Under the pieces are notes generated by a model. The model did not search any database. It saw only the letters and a program-made list of their open reading frames with translations, and was not told the origin of the DNA. The position numbers and the translations under genes are program-made. 5,062 nt of DNA, from positions 1 through 5,062 of the forward strand of contig QMNL01000172.1 of assembly GCA_003647755.1 (NCBI GenBank). Direction: 5' to 3'. Every line of letters starts with the position of its first letter. The first letter of the stretch is position 1. The DNA is from Candidatus Coatesiibacteriota bacterium (GTDB lineage: Bacteria; B130-G9). Below are positions 1 through 5,062 of this stretch, in pieces.

Positions 1-40
1 AATCTGATTATCGGGGAGAACGCCAAAAATCAGATTGATG
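1..40. repeat. Two facing ends of the palindromic repeat family
   Basis: Positions 1-16 (AATCTGATTATCGGGG) match the 3' terminus of the repeat elements at 392-408 and 5052-5062 apart from one base. They probably close another copy lying left of the window. Positions 25-40 (AAAAATCAGATTGATG) resemble the 5' terminus seen at 4854-4868. AATCTGATT (1-9) and AATCAGATT (28-36) are exact reverse complements, so this is either a small inverted repeat or a junction between two neighbouring elements. Confidence 0.5.
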
Positions 41-114
41 GCAAGGCAGGTGGTGGGATGAAGACGCTTTGCCGGTGCGCAGAGGCTATGAGTTCGGCAG
101 GCATCGGTCTGTAA
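1..114 (+). CDS. Possible 3' end of a gene entering from the left edge (unrecognised)
   Basis: One frame is open from the first base to a TAA at 112-114 and gives 37 residues ending in KTLCRCAEAMSSAGIGL. I recognise no family. The first 40 bases of this frame overlap sequence that looks like ends of the repeat family described below, so the frame may be open by chance or may be a gene tail that ran into a repeat. An internal ATG at 58 could start only an 18-residue peptide and has no clear Shine-Dalgarno sequence. The strand matches lspA, but about 400 bp of repeat DNA lies between them, so co-transcription cannot be argued. Confidence that this is a real coding end is low. Confidence 0.2.
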   Translation, partial: NLIIGENAKNQIDGKAGGGMKTLCRCAEAMSSAGIGL

Positions 115-133
115 GTTACGCCCGTTCGGAGAC

Positions 134-409
134 TTTGGAGTGCGGCGGCTTGACGCCGCTTTCATTTGCGGTGGCTTGACACCGCGCTCGAACAGGCGGT
201 TTCATCGATTTGGATGTGGTGGGGCCTCTCGGAAACGGTGGCTTGACACCGCTCTCCAATAGACAGCTTCACCTTTTTCCGAAGGGCAATTGCTGCAGCG
301 ATGATTGACATAGGACAGTTGTCGCGTCAAGCCGCGACGAGCAAAAGCGGCGTCAAGCCGCCGCACTCCAAAGGGCTAGAACCATCTGCGTCAATCTGAT
401 TATTGGGGG
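134..409 (+). repeat. Left copy of the MITE-like palindromic repeat, rearranged
   Basis: Positions 235-403 align without gaps to 4894-5062, with about 15 differences in 169 bases by eye, in the same orientation. Positions 134-159 are identical over 26 bases to the inner 5' arm of the right copy (4886-4911). Between these blocks are 75 extra bases with an additional hairpin unit. The copy therefore carries the GCTTGA-loop hairpin three times on its 5' side (142-159, 168-185, 236-251), where the right copy has one. Its 3' side has the same two TCAAGC-loop hairpins (321-338, 347-364). The outer 5' arm is not recognisable next to 134; the nearest candidate is at 25-40. No coding capacity or transposase is present, so it would be non-autonomous if mobile. 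Confidence 0.8.
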
Positions 410-430
410 CCCCCTCCCAAATCGCTCACC

Positions 431-446
431 TTAATCTGATTCTCGG
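431..446 (+). repeat. Remnant of a repeat-element end upstream of lspA
   Basis: TTAATCTGATTCTCGG matches the element end at the window start (AATCTGATTATCGG) at 13 of 14 shared positions. It lies 27 bp beyond the end of the left copy. Between them is a perfect GGGGGCCCCC palindrome at 405-414, beginning in the run of Gs that ends the left copy. Probably a fossil of another insertion. Confidence 0.45.
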
Positions 447-462
447 AACGCAAAAGCGCAGG

Positions 463-491
463 TTGACTTGCAATGCGCCGCCCGTTAGTGT
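463..491 (+). promoter_or_regulatory. Candidate sigma-70-type promoter for lspA
   Basis: TTGACT at 463-468 matches the -35 consensus at five of six bases. After a 17-bp spacer, TAGTGT at 486-491 keeps the three strongest -10 positions (T1, A2, T6). Transcription would begin near 498, about 25 nt before the lspA start. This is the only reasonable pair I see between the repeat block and the gene. The weak -10 makes it a candidate only. Confidence 0.35.
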
Positions 492-520
492 CTTTCGCTA
501 ATTGAATCTGAACTGAAGGG

Positions 521-1099
521 GTGCCTTTGTCTGAAAAATCACATGTTCGTGGCAATTTGCTGAAGGTGTTTTTTGCCAGTTGCCTGTCGTCGTGGCTGTG
601 TCCAGCGACAATTGGCGTTGTAATTGTTCTTGACCAGGTGAGCAAGCTCTGGATTCGAGCACATCTCATGCTCGGACAACAGTCGCCGGTTGTAGATGGT
701 TTTTTGAACTTGATCTATACAATGAACCGGGGAATAGCGTTTGGTTTTTTCTCCGGTAACAGCCACCCTTACAAGACCGTTTTGCTGACTTTCGGGGCAG
801 TAGTTGCCGTCTTTGTATTCTCCTGTTTCGCAGCCTACTATGGTGGAAACCGCCGCTCAGTGATGTTTGCGGTCTCGCTGCTCATCGGAGGCACTGTGGG
901 TAACCTCATCGACCGCATGTCCTATGGGGCGGTCATCGACTTCGTGGACGTGCATTACAAGCACTTATATCATTGGCCGGCCTTCAACGTTGCGGACACG
1001 GCGGTTACCCTGGCCACCCTGATCCTTCTGGCGAGAATAATCACAATGAGTTCCGGCAAGAGTCGCAAGGCCTCGACTACAAAGAGCCCTTCAGACTAG
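521..1099 (+). CDS. lspA: Lipoprotein signal peptidase (signal peptidase II)
   Basis: LspA is an inner-membrane aspartyl protease that removes the signal peptide from prolipoproteins after a diacylglyceryl group is attached to the lipobox cysteine. The family signature is complete: LDQVSK near residue 38, MNRGIAFGF at 68-76, GGTVGNLIDR at 123-132, VIDFVD at 139-144 and FNVADT at 155-160. By family knowledge D140 and D159 are the catalytic pair. Four membrane segments lie at about 24-43, 87-107, 113-130 and 157-175, followed by a short basic tail. At 192 residues it is longer than the usual 150-170, mainly through about 20 extra N-terminal residues. The GTG at 521 sits directly on the purine-rich GAAGGGG (515-521), too close for normal initiation. 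An in-frame TTG at 527 leaves 5 nt after that motif and may be the real start. A stop at 509 excludes anything further upstream. The gene overlaps the convergent HPP gene by 9 bp. Confidence 0.95.
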   Translation: MPLSEKSHVRGNLLKVFFASCLSSWLCPATIGVVIVLDQVSKLWIRAHLMLGQQSPVVDGFLNLIYTMNRGIAFGFFSGNSHPYKTVLLTFGAVVAVFVFSCFAAYYGGNRRSVMFAVSLLIGGTVGNLIDRMSYGAVIDFVDVHYKHLYHWPAFNVADTAVTLATLILLARIITMSSGKSRKASTTKSPSD

Positions 1100-1636
1100 G
1101 TCCCTCAGCCACCGGCGCAGCAGGAACTTCCCAAGCGATAGCAGGATCGCCCCGGCGACCACCGTTACCGCGACCTCGACCGAGAAGTCCGCGATGGCCG
1201 TTCCCACCGCGGTCCCTGCGGCCGGAGGGTGCTCTGTGTCCGTTATAACCATTACGAAGATCGCACACCCGATTGCGAGGCTGCAGGCGATGATGGTCTC
1301 AAGGGTTGCGCTCACCTGTATATGTTTGAAAAGCCAGCCGTGGGTCAGTAGCCTCAGGGCTGTGCCGGTGAGAAGGCAGAAAACGTGCCCTCCGACAACG
1401 TAGCGAGGCCTGGAACTCTCCTTGTGGGGCATGGCAAAAACAACGAAGGCCGATGAGCCAAGCGCCGCCACAATCGCCAGCTGGCCCAGCTCATACAGCA
1501 GGAGGAACATGGAAAAGACAAATATCGTCGCGAGCCCTGTCTGCGAGAGGTAATGCCAAAGTGTGTGGAGATTGAACTTGGGATCAAACAGGTGCGGAAG
1601 GTGTCGGTGCTTATCCAGGTTTTGCTCATCTACCAT
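1091..1636 (-). CDS. HPP family integral membrane protein
   Basis: A 181-residue protein of the HPP family (PF04982), small four-helix membrane proteins. The naming motif is present as TDTEHPPAAGTA (HPP at 136-138). The other family blocks are GSSAFVVFAMP (60-70) and RPRYVVGGH (76-84). Membrane segments lie at about 33-49, 52-69, 80-97, 113-131 and 152-170; the second, with its small residues, may be re-entrant. The soluble N-terminus is polar and histidine-rich (DKHRHLPHLFD). A plant chloroplast member has been linked to nitrite transport, but bacterial members are mostly uncharacterised, so the substrate is unknown. The ATG is well supported by AAAGGAG with a 7-nt spacer. It lies 84 nt downstream of the radical SAM gene on the same strand, and its TGA falls inside the end of convergent lspA. 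Confidence 0.9.
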   Translation of the reverse strand: MVDEQNLDKHRHLPHLFDPKFNLHTLWHYLSQTGLATIFVFSMFLLLYELGQLAIVAALGSSAFVVFAMPHKESSRPRYVVGGHVFCLLTGTALRLLTHGWLFKHIQVSATLETIIACSLAIGCAIFVMVITDTEHPPAAGTAVGTAIADFSVEVAVTVVAGAILLSLGKFLLRRWLRDLV

Positions 1637-1643
1637 TTACTAT

Positions 1644-1650
1644 CTCCTTT
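1644..1650 (-). promoter_or_regulatory. Strong ribosome binding site of the HPP gene
   Basis: Read on the minus strand this is AAAGGAG, 7 nt before the ATG at 1636. It is among the best Shine-Dalgarno matches in the window and fixes the start of the HPP gene. Confidence 0.75.
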
Positions 1651-1720
1651 GGCCAGCGAGGCAAGCCTGCAATGTCAACGCATCGATACAATCTGTCAGC
1701 GTGGCCACGAGCTTAAGGCC

Positions 1721-2650
1721 CTATTCTCTCCTCGCAGCATAGAACGTCTTACCATTATGGGAGTATCTGGTGATCTTACCGGCCTGTTCAAGCTCACGCA
1801 GCTTTCCCATTATCACCGGCCTCTTCTCGCTCACGGCGCTCTCTATATCCTCAATCGTGCAGGGACGACGCGAGACGAGCGCCAAGGCATCTGCGGCAAT
1901 ATCCCTTCCGGTTGAAACGCCGAAATCCCTGTTTGGCTGGCCGATGACAGCCGCCCTCGGTCCCAATCCGGCCACAAAATCCTCCAATTTTTTGCTGGAG
2001 ACCGGCCTCGCCCAGTCCTCTGCCCCTGGACGCTCCACTGTCCCGACCTGAATCTGGTCAGGGGCAATGCGCATTACGGCGTCCGACAGTGCGGCCAGGT
2101 CATCCTGTGAGTCGTTGAAGCCTTTAACAAGCAGAACCTCAAGCCAGACCTCGCCCTCAAAGGCCTTGACGAACTCGGCAGTCGCCTCGGCAATCTCCTG
2201 AGCCGACATCCCCTTCACGGGCCGGTTGACTCTCTCAAAACTGCTCTGCCTGGCTGAGTCGAGCGACGGAACTACCAGGTCCGCTGCCAAGAGCTCTTTG
2301 AAGACGTCCTCCCGCGTCAAGAGGGAACCGTTCGTGAGAACCGCGACCCTCTTGTCGGTCTTGCTTTTGACCTCGCGGATGAACTCCCCGCACTGGAGAT
2401 TGAGAGTTGGCTCGCCGCTGCCGCTCAACGTGATGTAGTCGATACGCCGGCCGCTCCTTGTGAGCTTCAGCACCTCATCGAGGACGAGCGAGAGCGAATC
2501 GAAGTGCCTGCGCCTGATCGCCTCGTGAACGGTGGTCCGGCCGCACTCGCAGTAGATGCAGTCGAATGTGCAGGTCTTGTATGGCACCATATCGATTCCA
2601 AGCGACATTCCCAAGCGCCTTGATGGCACAGGTCCGAATATGTATTTCAT
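1721..2650 (-). CDS. Radical SAM protein, COG0731 type, with C-terminal winged-helix-like domain
   Basis: A 309-residue radical SAM enzyme that should bind a [4Fe-4S] cluster and cleave S-adenosylmethionine reductively. The N-terminus MKYIFGPVPSRRLGMSLGID followed by CTFDCIYC (C27, C31, C34 in CX3CX2C spacing, then C36) is the hallmark of the COG0731 group, which includes relatives annotated as wyosine-type tRNA synthetases. Further barrel motifs are LSGSGEPTL (75-83), LTNGSLL (105-111), VLLVKGFND (172-180) and VERPGAEDW (205-213). From about 253 to 307 a separate domain, with PCTIEDIESAV and MGKLRELEQAGKITRY, resembles a winged helix. The substrate of bacterial members is not established, and nothing nearby points to tRNA modification. 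I prefer the ATG at 2650 because GGAG lies 7 nt upstream and the family begins at this Met. A GTG at 2671 would add seven residues. The gene lies 103 nt after the ABC ATPase on the same strand. Confidence 0.92.
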   Translation of the reverse strand: MKYIFGPVPSRRLGMSLGIDMVPYKTCTFDCIYCECGRTTVHEAIRRRHFDSLSLVLDEVLKLTRSGRRIDYITLSGSGEPTLNLQCGEFIREVKSKTDKRVAVLTNGSLLTREDVFKELLAADLVVPSLDSARQSSFERVNRPVKGMSAQEIAEATAEFVKAFEGEVWLEVLLVKGFNDSQDDLAALSDAVMRIAPDQIQVGTVERPGAEDWARPVSSKKLEDFVAGLGPRAAVIGQPNRDFGVSTGRDIAADALALVSRRPCTIEDIESAVSEKRPVIMGKLRELEQAGKITRYSHNGKTFYAARRE

Positions 2651-2657
2651 GCTCTCT

Positions 2658-2661
2658 CTCC
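2658..2661 (-). promoter_or_regulatory. Ribosome binding site deciding the radical SAM start
   Basis: On the minus strand the sequence ATGGAGAGAGAGC precedes the ATG at 2650. The GGAG core is 7 nt away. This favours that ATG over the in-frame GTG at 2671. The ATG inside the motif is out of frame. Confidence 0.6.
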
Positions 2662-2700
2662 ATCGAATCACGAATGAAGCAAAAAATAGTCATGGAGGAC

Positions 2701-2709
2701 AGAATACCA
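2701..2709 (-). promoter_or_regulatory. Candidate extended -10 promoter for the radical SAM gene
   Basis: The minus strand reads TGGTATTCT, which fits an extended -10 (TGn plus TATTCT, four of six matches to TATAAT). The matching -35 position is poor. Transcription would start about 45 nt before the ATG at 2650, inside the 103-nt gap after the ABC ATPase. This would let the radical SAM and HPP genes be expressed apart from the transporter. It is inferred from motif only. Confidence 0.25.
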
Positions 2710-2753
2710 AACTCTTCCAGCCTCTGTAACAAACGATCCCAGCTCGGCAAATA

Positions 2754-3614
2754 TCAGCCCATTTTGCGGAGAGGGAACACGAACGGGGCACCGGTCGACT
2801 CGTTCTTGACCACGCTCACCTCCGTCTCGAAAACGCGCCTGATGTTTTTAACCGAGAGAACGTCTGAGGGTCTGCCGAGCGCCTCGGCCCTGCCGTGCGC
2901 CATCATCAGAAGCTTGTCGCAATACCCCGAGGCCAGGTTGAGATCGTGCAGGACAGCTGCGACCGCGAGGCCGTGGCGCTTACTTAGAGAGACAAGAACG
3001 TCAAAGACGCTAGCGACGTGCTTGATGTCAAGGTGGCTGGTTGGCTCGTCAAGCAACAACACCCTCGGCTGTTGGGCCAATGCCATTGCTATCATGACGC
3101 GCTGTCTCTCGCCCCCGGAGAGCTCTCCGAAATACCTATCAGCCAGATGTGCGGTGTCCGTGTCAACCATTGCGCGCCTTGCGGCTTGTTCGTCGCTTGC
3201 TCTCTCGGAGCGCAGAGGCGCCAGGTGCGGCAGACGTCCCATCAGGACGATCTCGAGCGCTCTGTAGGGGAACGTTGTCGGGGCCTGGTGCGGCACGAAG
3301 GCGATGGAGCGGGCGATCGACCGTGCTTTGAGGACAGACATGGGCTTACCATGCAACGTGATCAGGCCAGAATGAGGGCGTAAAAAGCCGTTCAGTAGCT
3401 GTAAGAGTGTGGTCTTGCCCGCCCCATTTGGCCCCACGATGCCAAATATCTCGCCGGCCGCCAGCGAGAGGTCTAGTGGCCCCAGCGCAAATCCTGACGC
3501 CTGGTACGAGAAGCTCAGGCCGGCCGCTGCAATAACCGGCCGTCGCATGGGTTCTTCTGAATCCCCATGTCCGTCACCCAAGCTTTGACCCGTCCCTGTC
3601 GGCTCTTGGTCCAT
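2754..3614 (-). CDS. ABC transporter ATP-binding protein, FecE/BtuD/FhuC type
   Basis: Cytoplasmic ATPase that powers a metal-chelate importer. All nucleotide-binding motifs are intact: Walker A GPNGAGKTT (61-69), Q-loop glutamine at 110 (VPHQ), signature LSGGERQRV (165-173), Walker B VLLLDEP (185-191, catalytic E190), D-loop SHLD (193-196) and switch histidine H223 (VLHDLN). The order and spacing, with GRLPHLAP ahead of the signature, are typical of the iron-siderophore, heme and cobalamin subfamily. The ATG at 3614 is 1 nt past the permease stop, which suggests translational coupling, but it lacks a good Shine-Dalgarno sequence. It yields a polar, Gly/Asp/Glu-rich extension of 22 residues unusual for the family. 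The ATG at 3548 (MRRPVIAAAGLSFSY) gives the common family N-terminus and is a real alternative. The substrate cannot be read from this subunit. Confidence 0.93.
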   Translation of the reverse strand: MDQEPTGTGQSLGDGHGDSEEPMRRPVIAAAGLSFSYQASGFALGPLDLSLAAGEIFGIVGPNGAGKTTLLQLLNGFLRPHSGLITLHGKPMSVLKARSIARSIAFVPHQAPTTFPYRALEIVLMGRLPHLAPLRSERASDEQAARRAMVDTDTAHLADRYFGELSGGERQRVMIAMALAQQPRVLLLDEPTSHLDIKHVASVFDVLVSLSKRHGLAVAAVLHDLNLASGYCDKLLMMAHGRAEALGRPSDVLSVKNIRRVFETEVSVVKNESTGAPFVFPLRKMG

Positions 3615-3615
3615 G

Positions 3616-4680
3616 TTAGTCCGACCACACGATCTTCGAGCGTTTCCTCAGGATATAGATGAAGAACGGGGCGCCTATTAGAGCGGTTACCGCCCCGACT
3701 GGGACCTCCGCAGGGGACAGGACCCATCTGCCGAACGTGTCCGCAAAGACGACGAGCGCCCCCCCGACAAGCGCAGAGGCGGGGAGGACGAACCGGTGGT
3801 CGGCCGTAACAAGGGTCCGGCACAGATGGGGCGCCACCAGGCCCACAAATCCTATCATTCCGCTCATCGAGACGGCCGAGCCAACGATGATTGCACAGAT
3901 GAGAAATATCGCTTGTTTGGTACGTGAAACCTCCACGCCCAGCGCAAATGCGGCCTCGTCGCCCAGTGACATCGCGTTCATCCTTTTGGCAAATGTTGAT
4001 ACCCAGACGCAGCCGGCCGACATGACAATAAGCGGGATAGCGCGCCATTCACCAGTGCTTTCGAGGTCGCCCATCAGCCACAGGAGGAGTGAGTGGACCC
4101 TGTATGGACTTGCGGCCGAGTAGATTATCATCATGACTGAGGACAGGAACGAGTTCAGGATGACGCCGCAGAGGATCAGTGTGTGCGGGTTTATTGTGCC
4201 GTGCACGATTGCTATTCGGTAGATGAAGGCTGTGGCGAGCATCGCCCCGAAAAAAGCGATCAACGGCAGGCTCGCGCTGGACAGGAAAGGGATGGTAATA
4301 CCCAGAACAATGGCGATTGAAGCGCCCAGTGCGGCACCGCTTGAGACGCCCAAGATGAACGGGTCTGCTAGCGGATTGCGCAGGATGCACTGAAACGCCG
4401 TGCCGACAACACCAAGCGAGGCGCCAACGACAAATCCCGTAATAACACGCGGGACGCGGATTTTCAGGACTATTGTCTGCTCCACGGCGGACCAATCGGG
4501 CGCCCAGTGGCCAGCCCCCATGTGGGCAAGGATGATCTTGCTGACTTTCAGGGGAGATATCGGCACAGGTCCGATGGCGCAGCCGACTGCGATCGCGATG
4601 GCGGCCAGCAGTGTGCACACGATCCACCAGGCAGTCCAGGTGAGTCTTCGCCTGTGCAGGAAGGTTTCAGCGTGCGTCAT
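3616..4680 (-). CDS. ABC transporter permease, BtuC/FecCD family
   Basis: Inner-membrane permease of the type II importer family that forms a dimer with two copies of the ATPase encoded next to it. The 354 residues are mostly hydrophobic, in keeping with the roughly ten-helix BtuC fold. Family blocks include RVPRVITGFVVGASLGVVG (75-93), RNPLADPFILGVSSGAALGA (101-120), SLGDEAAFALGV (238-249, the region that contacts the ATPase in BtuC), GMIGFVGLVAPHLCR (274-288) and EVPVGAVTALIGAPFF (325-340). I chose the ATG at 4680 (MTHAETFLHRRR) because the hydrophobic core follows it as in relatives. An in-frame TTG at 4713 would add 11 polar residues. Neither has a strong Shine-Dalgarno sequence. The stop is 1 nt before the ATPase start. 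No periplasmic binding protein gene lies upstream, where one is often found; the repeat element occupies that place. Confidence 0.94.
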   Translation of the reverse strand: MTHAETFLHRRRLTWTAWWIVCTLLAAIAIAVGCAIGPVPISPLKVSKIILAHMGAGHWAPDWSAVEQTIVLKIRVPRVITGFVVGASLGVVGTAFQCILRNPLADPFILGVSSGAALGASIAIVLGITIPFLSSASLPLIAFFGAMLATAFIYRIAIVHGTINPHTLILCGVILNSFLSSVMMIIYSAASPYRVHSLLLWLMGDLESTGEWRAIPLIVMSAGCVWVSTFAKRMNAMSLGDEAAFALGVEVSRTKQAIFLICAIIVGSAVSMSGMIGFVGLVAPHLCRTLVTADHRFVLPASALVGGALVVFADTFGRWVLSPAEVPVGAVTALIGAPFFIYILRKRSKIVWSD

Positions 4681-4849
4681 GGGAAGTTCTTTCTCTGGGC
4701 TTTCCCGAAACAAGATTCTTTACGTGCTTAACCGCGAGAGGAAACGTGCCCTCCCGCCTGACAATACATTCATTTGGCGACTACGTTACCGAATCGCCGT
4801 TGGTGATACAACCCGTGCAGTTTTTGTGCTACTCGCGTTGAGGCAATAT
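4681..4849. other. Leader region between the permease and the right repeat
   Basis: No gene is supported here. On the minus strand, the expected leader of the transporter genes, I find no cobalamin-box sequence and no Fur-like AT-rich palindrome. The best promoter-like pair is TTGTAT and TAACGT with 17 bp between, which is weak. A short stem GGCGA/TCGCC with a 13-nt loop (4777-4799 region) is the only local structure. How the transporter is regulated is therefore not visible. Confidence 0.4.
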
Positions 4850-5062
4850 CCCCAATAATCAGATTGACGCAGATGGTTCTAGCCGTTTGGAGTGCGGCGG
4901 CTTGACGCCGCACTCCAATAGACAGCTTCATCTCTTTCCGAAGGGCGATTGCTGCAGCGATGATTGACGTAGCACCGATGTCGCGTCAAGCCGCGACGAG
5001 AAAAAGCGGCGTCAAGCCGCCGCACTCCAAAGCGCTACAACCAGCTGCGTCAATCTGATTAT
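4850..5062 (+). repeat. Right copy of the MITE-like palindromic repeat, running off the window
   Basis: A non-coding element of about 210 bp with long terminal inverted repeats. The 5' arm (4855-4911) and 3' arm (5006-5062) are reverse complements over 57 bases with four mismatches; the inner 26 bases are perfect. The 5' end begins CCCCAATAATCAGATTG. The 3' end is cut by the window edge and by analogy with the left copy should continue TGGGG. Embedded hairpins are at 4887-4918, 4980-4997 and 5006-5023. No transposase is present. It could be a miniature inverted-repeat transposable element or a large REP/BIME-like repeat; target-site duplications could not be shown because the right flank is missing. 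Confidence 0.85.
4887..4918 (+). repeat. Perfect 13-bp G+C-rich hairpin inside the right repeat
   Basis: TTGGAGTGCGGCG (4887-4899) and CGCCGCACTCCAA (4906-4918) pair perfectly around the six-base loop GCTTGA. There is no T-run after it, so it does not look like an ordinary intrinsic terminator. It is the strongest local hairpin seen in the repeat. Confidence 0.8.

Noticed and set aside
134..364. CRISPR array, because short similar palindromes recur
   Set aside because: The units are 16-18 bp hairpins with irregular distances and in both orientations, with no constant-length unique spacers and no cas genes.
973..1248. Short plus-strand and minus-strand frames around the lspA/HPP junction
   Set aside because: Low-complexity Pro/Arg/Gly-rich translations overlapping two recognised genes, with no independent ribosome binding site.
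1673..1678. A promoter with a perfect TTGACA on the minus strand before the HPP gene
   Set aside because: At 17 bp spacing the -10 position reads TGGCCA, and 18 bp is no better, so only half a promoter is present.
2566..3267. A 233-codon open frame on the plus strand
   Set aside because: It lies antisense to the ABC ATPase and the start of the radical SAM gene, both of which have complete family motifs. Its translation is Ser/Arg/Leu-rich with no recognisable domain.
4049..4627. A 192-codon open frame on the minus strand inside the permease gene
   Set aside because: Same strand, different frame from a fully motif-supported permease. The translation is rich in Arg, His and Pro, as expected for an out-of-frame reading of G+C-rich DNA.
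4681..4849. Cobalamin riboswitch or Fur box in front of the transporter
   Set aside because: Neither a cobalamin-box sequence nor a Fur-like palindrome is visible, and the space is too short for a full cobalamin riboswitch.
4887..4918. Intrinsic terminator
   Set aside because: The 13-bp stem is strong but is followed by TAGACAG rather than a T-run on the plus strand, and on the minus strand by ACGGCTAG. It belongs to a repeat found at both ends of the window.
134..5062. Composite transposon carrying the five genes
   Set aside because: No transposase or integrase is encoded and lspA is usually core. Two direct copies of a dispersed repeat are enough to explain the layout.

Overview
The window looks like chromosomal DNA from an uncultured or little-studied bacterium of moderately high G+C. 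The sequence does not fix a phylum. It holds five well-supported genes between two copies of a palindromic, MITE-like repeat. There is no transposase, tRNA, rRNA or CRISPR array.

Layout. Positions 1-460 are mostly repeat DNA: element ends, a rearranged repeat copy (about 134-409), and an open frame that enters from the left edge and stops at 114. lspA (lipoprotein signal peptidase) runs rightward at 521-1099. Everything after it is on the minus strand. In transcription order these genes are a BtuC/FecCD-type ABC permease (4680-3616), its ATPase (3614-2754, 1-nt gap), a COG0731-type radical SAM protein with a C-terminal winged-helix-like domain (2650-1721), and a four-helix HPP-family membrane protein (1636-1091). 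The HPP gene overlaps the 3' end of lspA by 9 bp in convergent orientation. A second, better preserved repeat copy fills 4850-5062 and runs off the right edge.

How the genes fit together. The permease and ATPase form one importer unit for an iron-siderophore, heme, cobalamin or similar metal-chelate substrate. No substrate-binding protein and no cobalamin riboswitch are visible, so the substrate is open. The radical SAM and HPP genes follow on the same strand with gaps of 103 and 84 nt. They may be co-transcribed, but each has its own clear ribosome binding site. A functional link between them and the transporter would be conjecture.

The most unusual part is the repeat family. It has terminal inverted repeats of about 57 bp. 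Inside are short G+C-rich hairpins that always carry the loop GCTTGA or its complement TCAAGC, on stems that differ in sequence but stay paired. One stem pair shows a compensatory change between the two copies. I see no convincing new multi-gene system in the protein-coding part.
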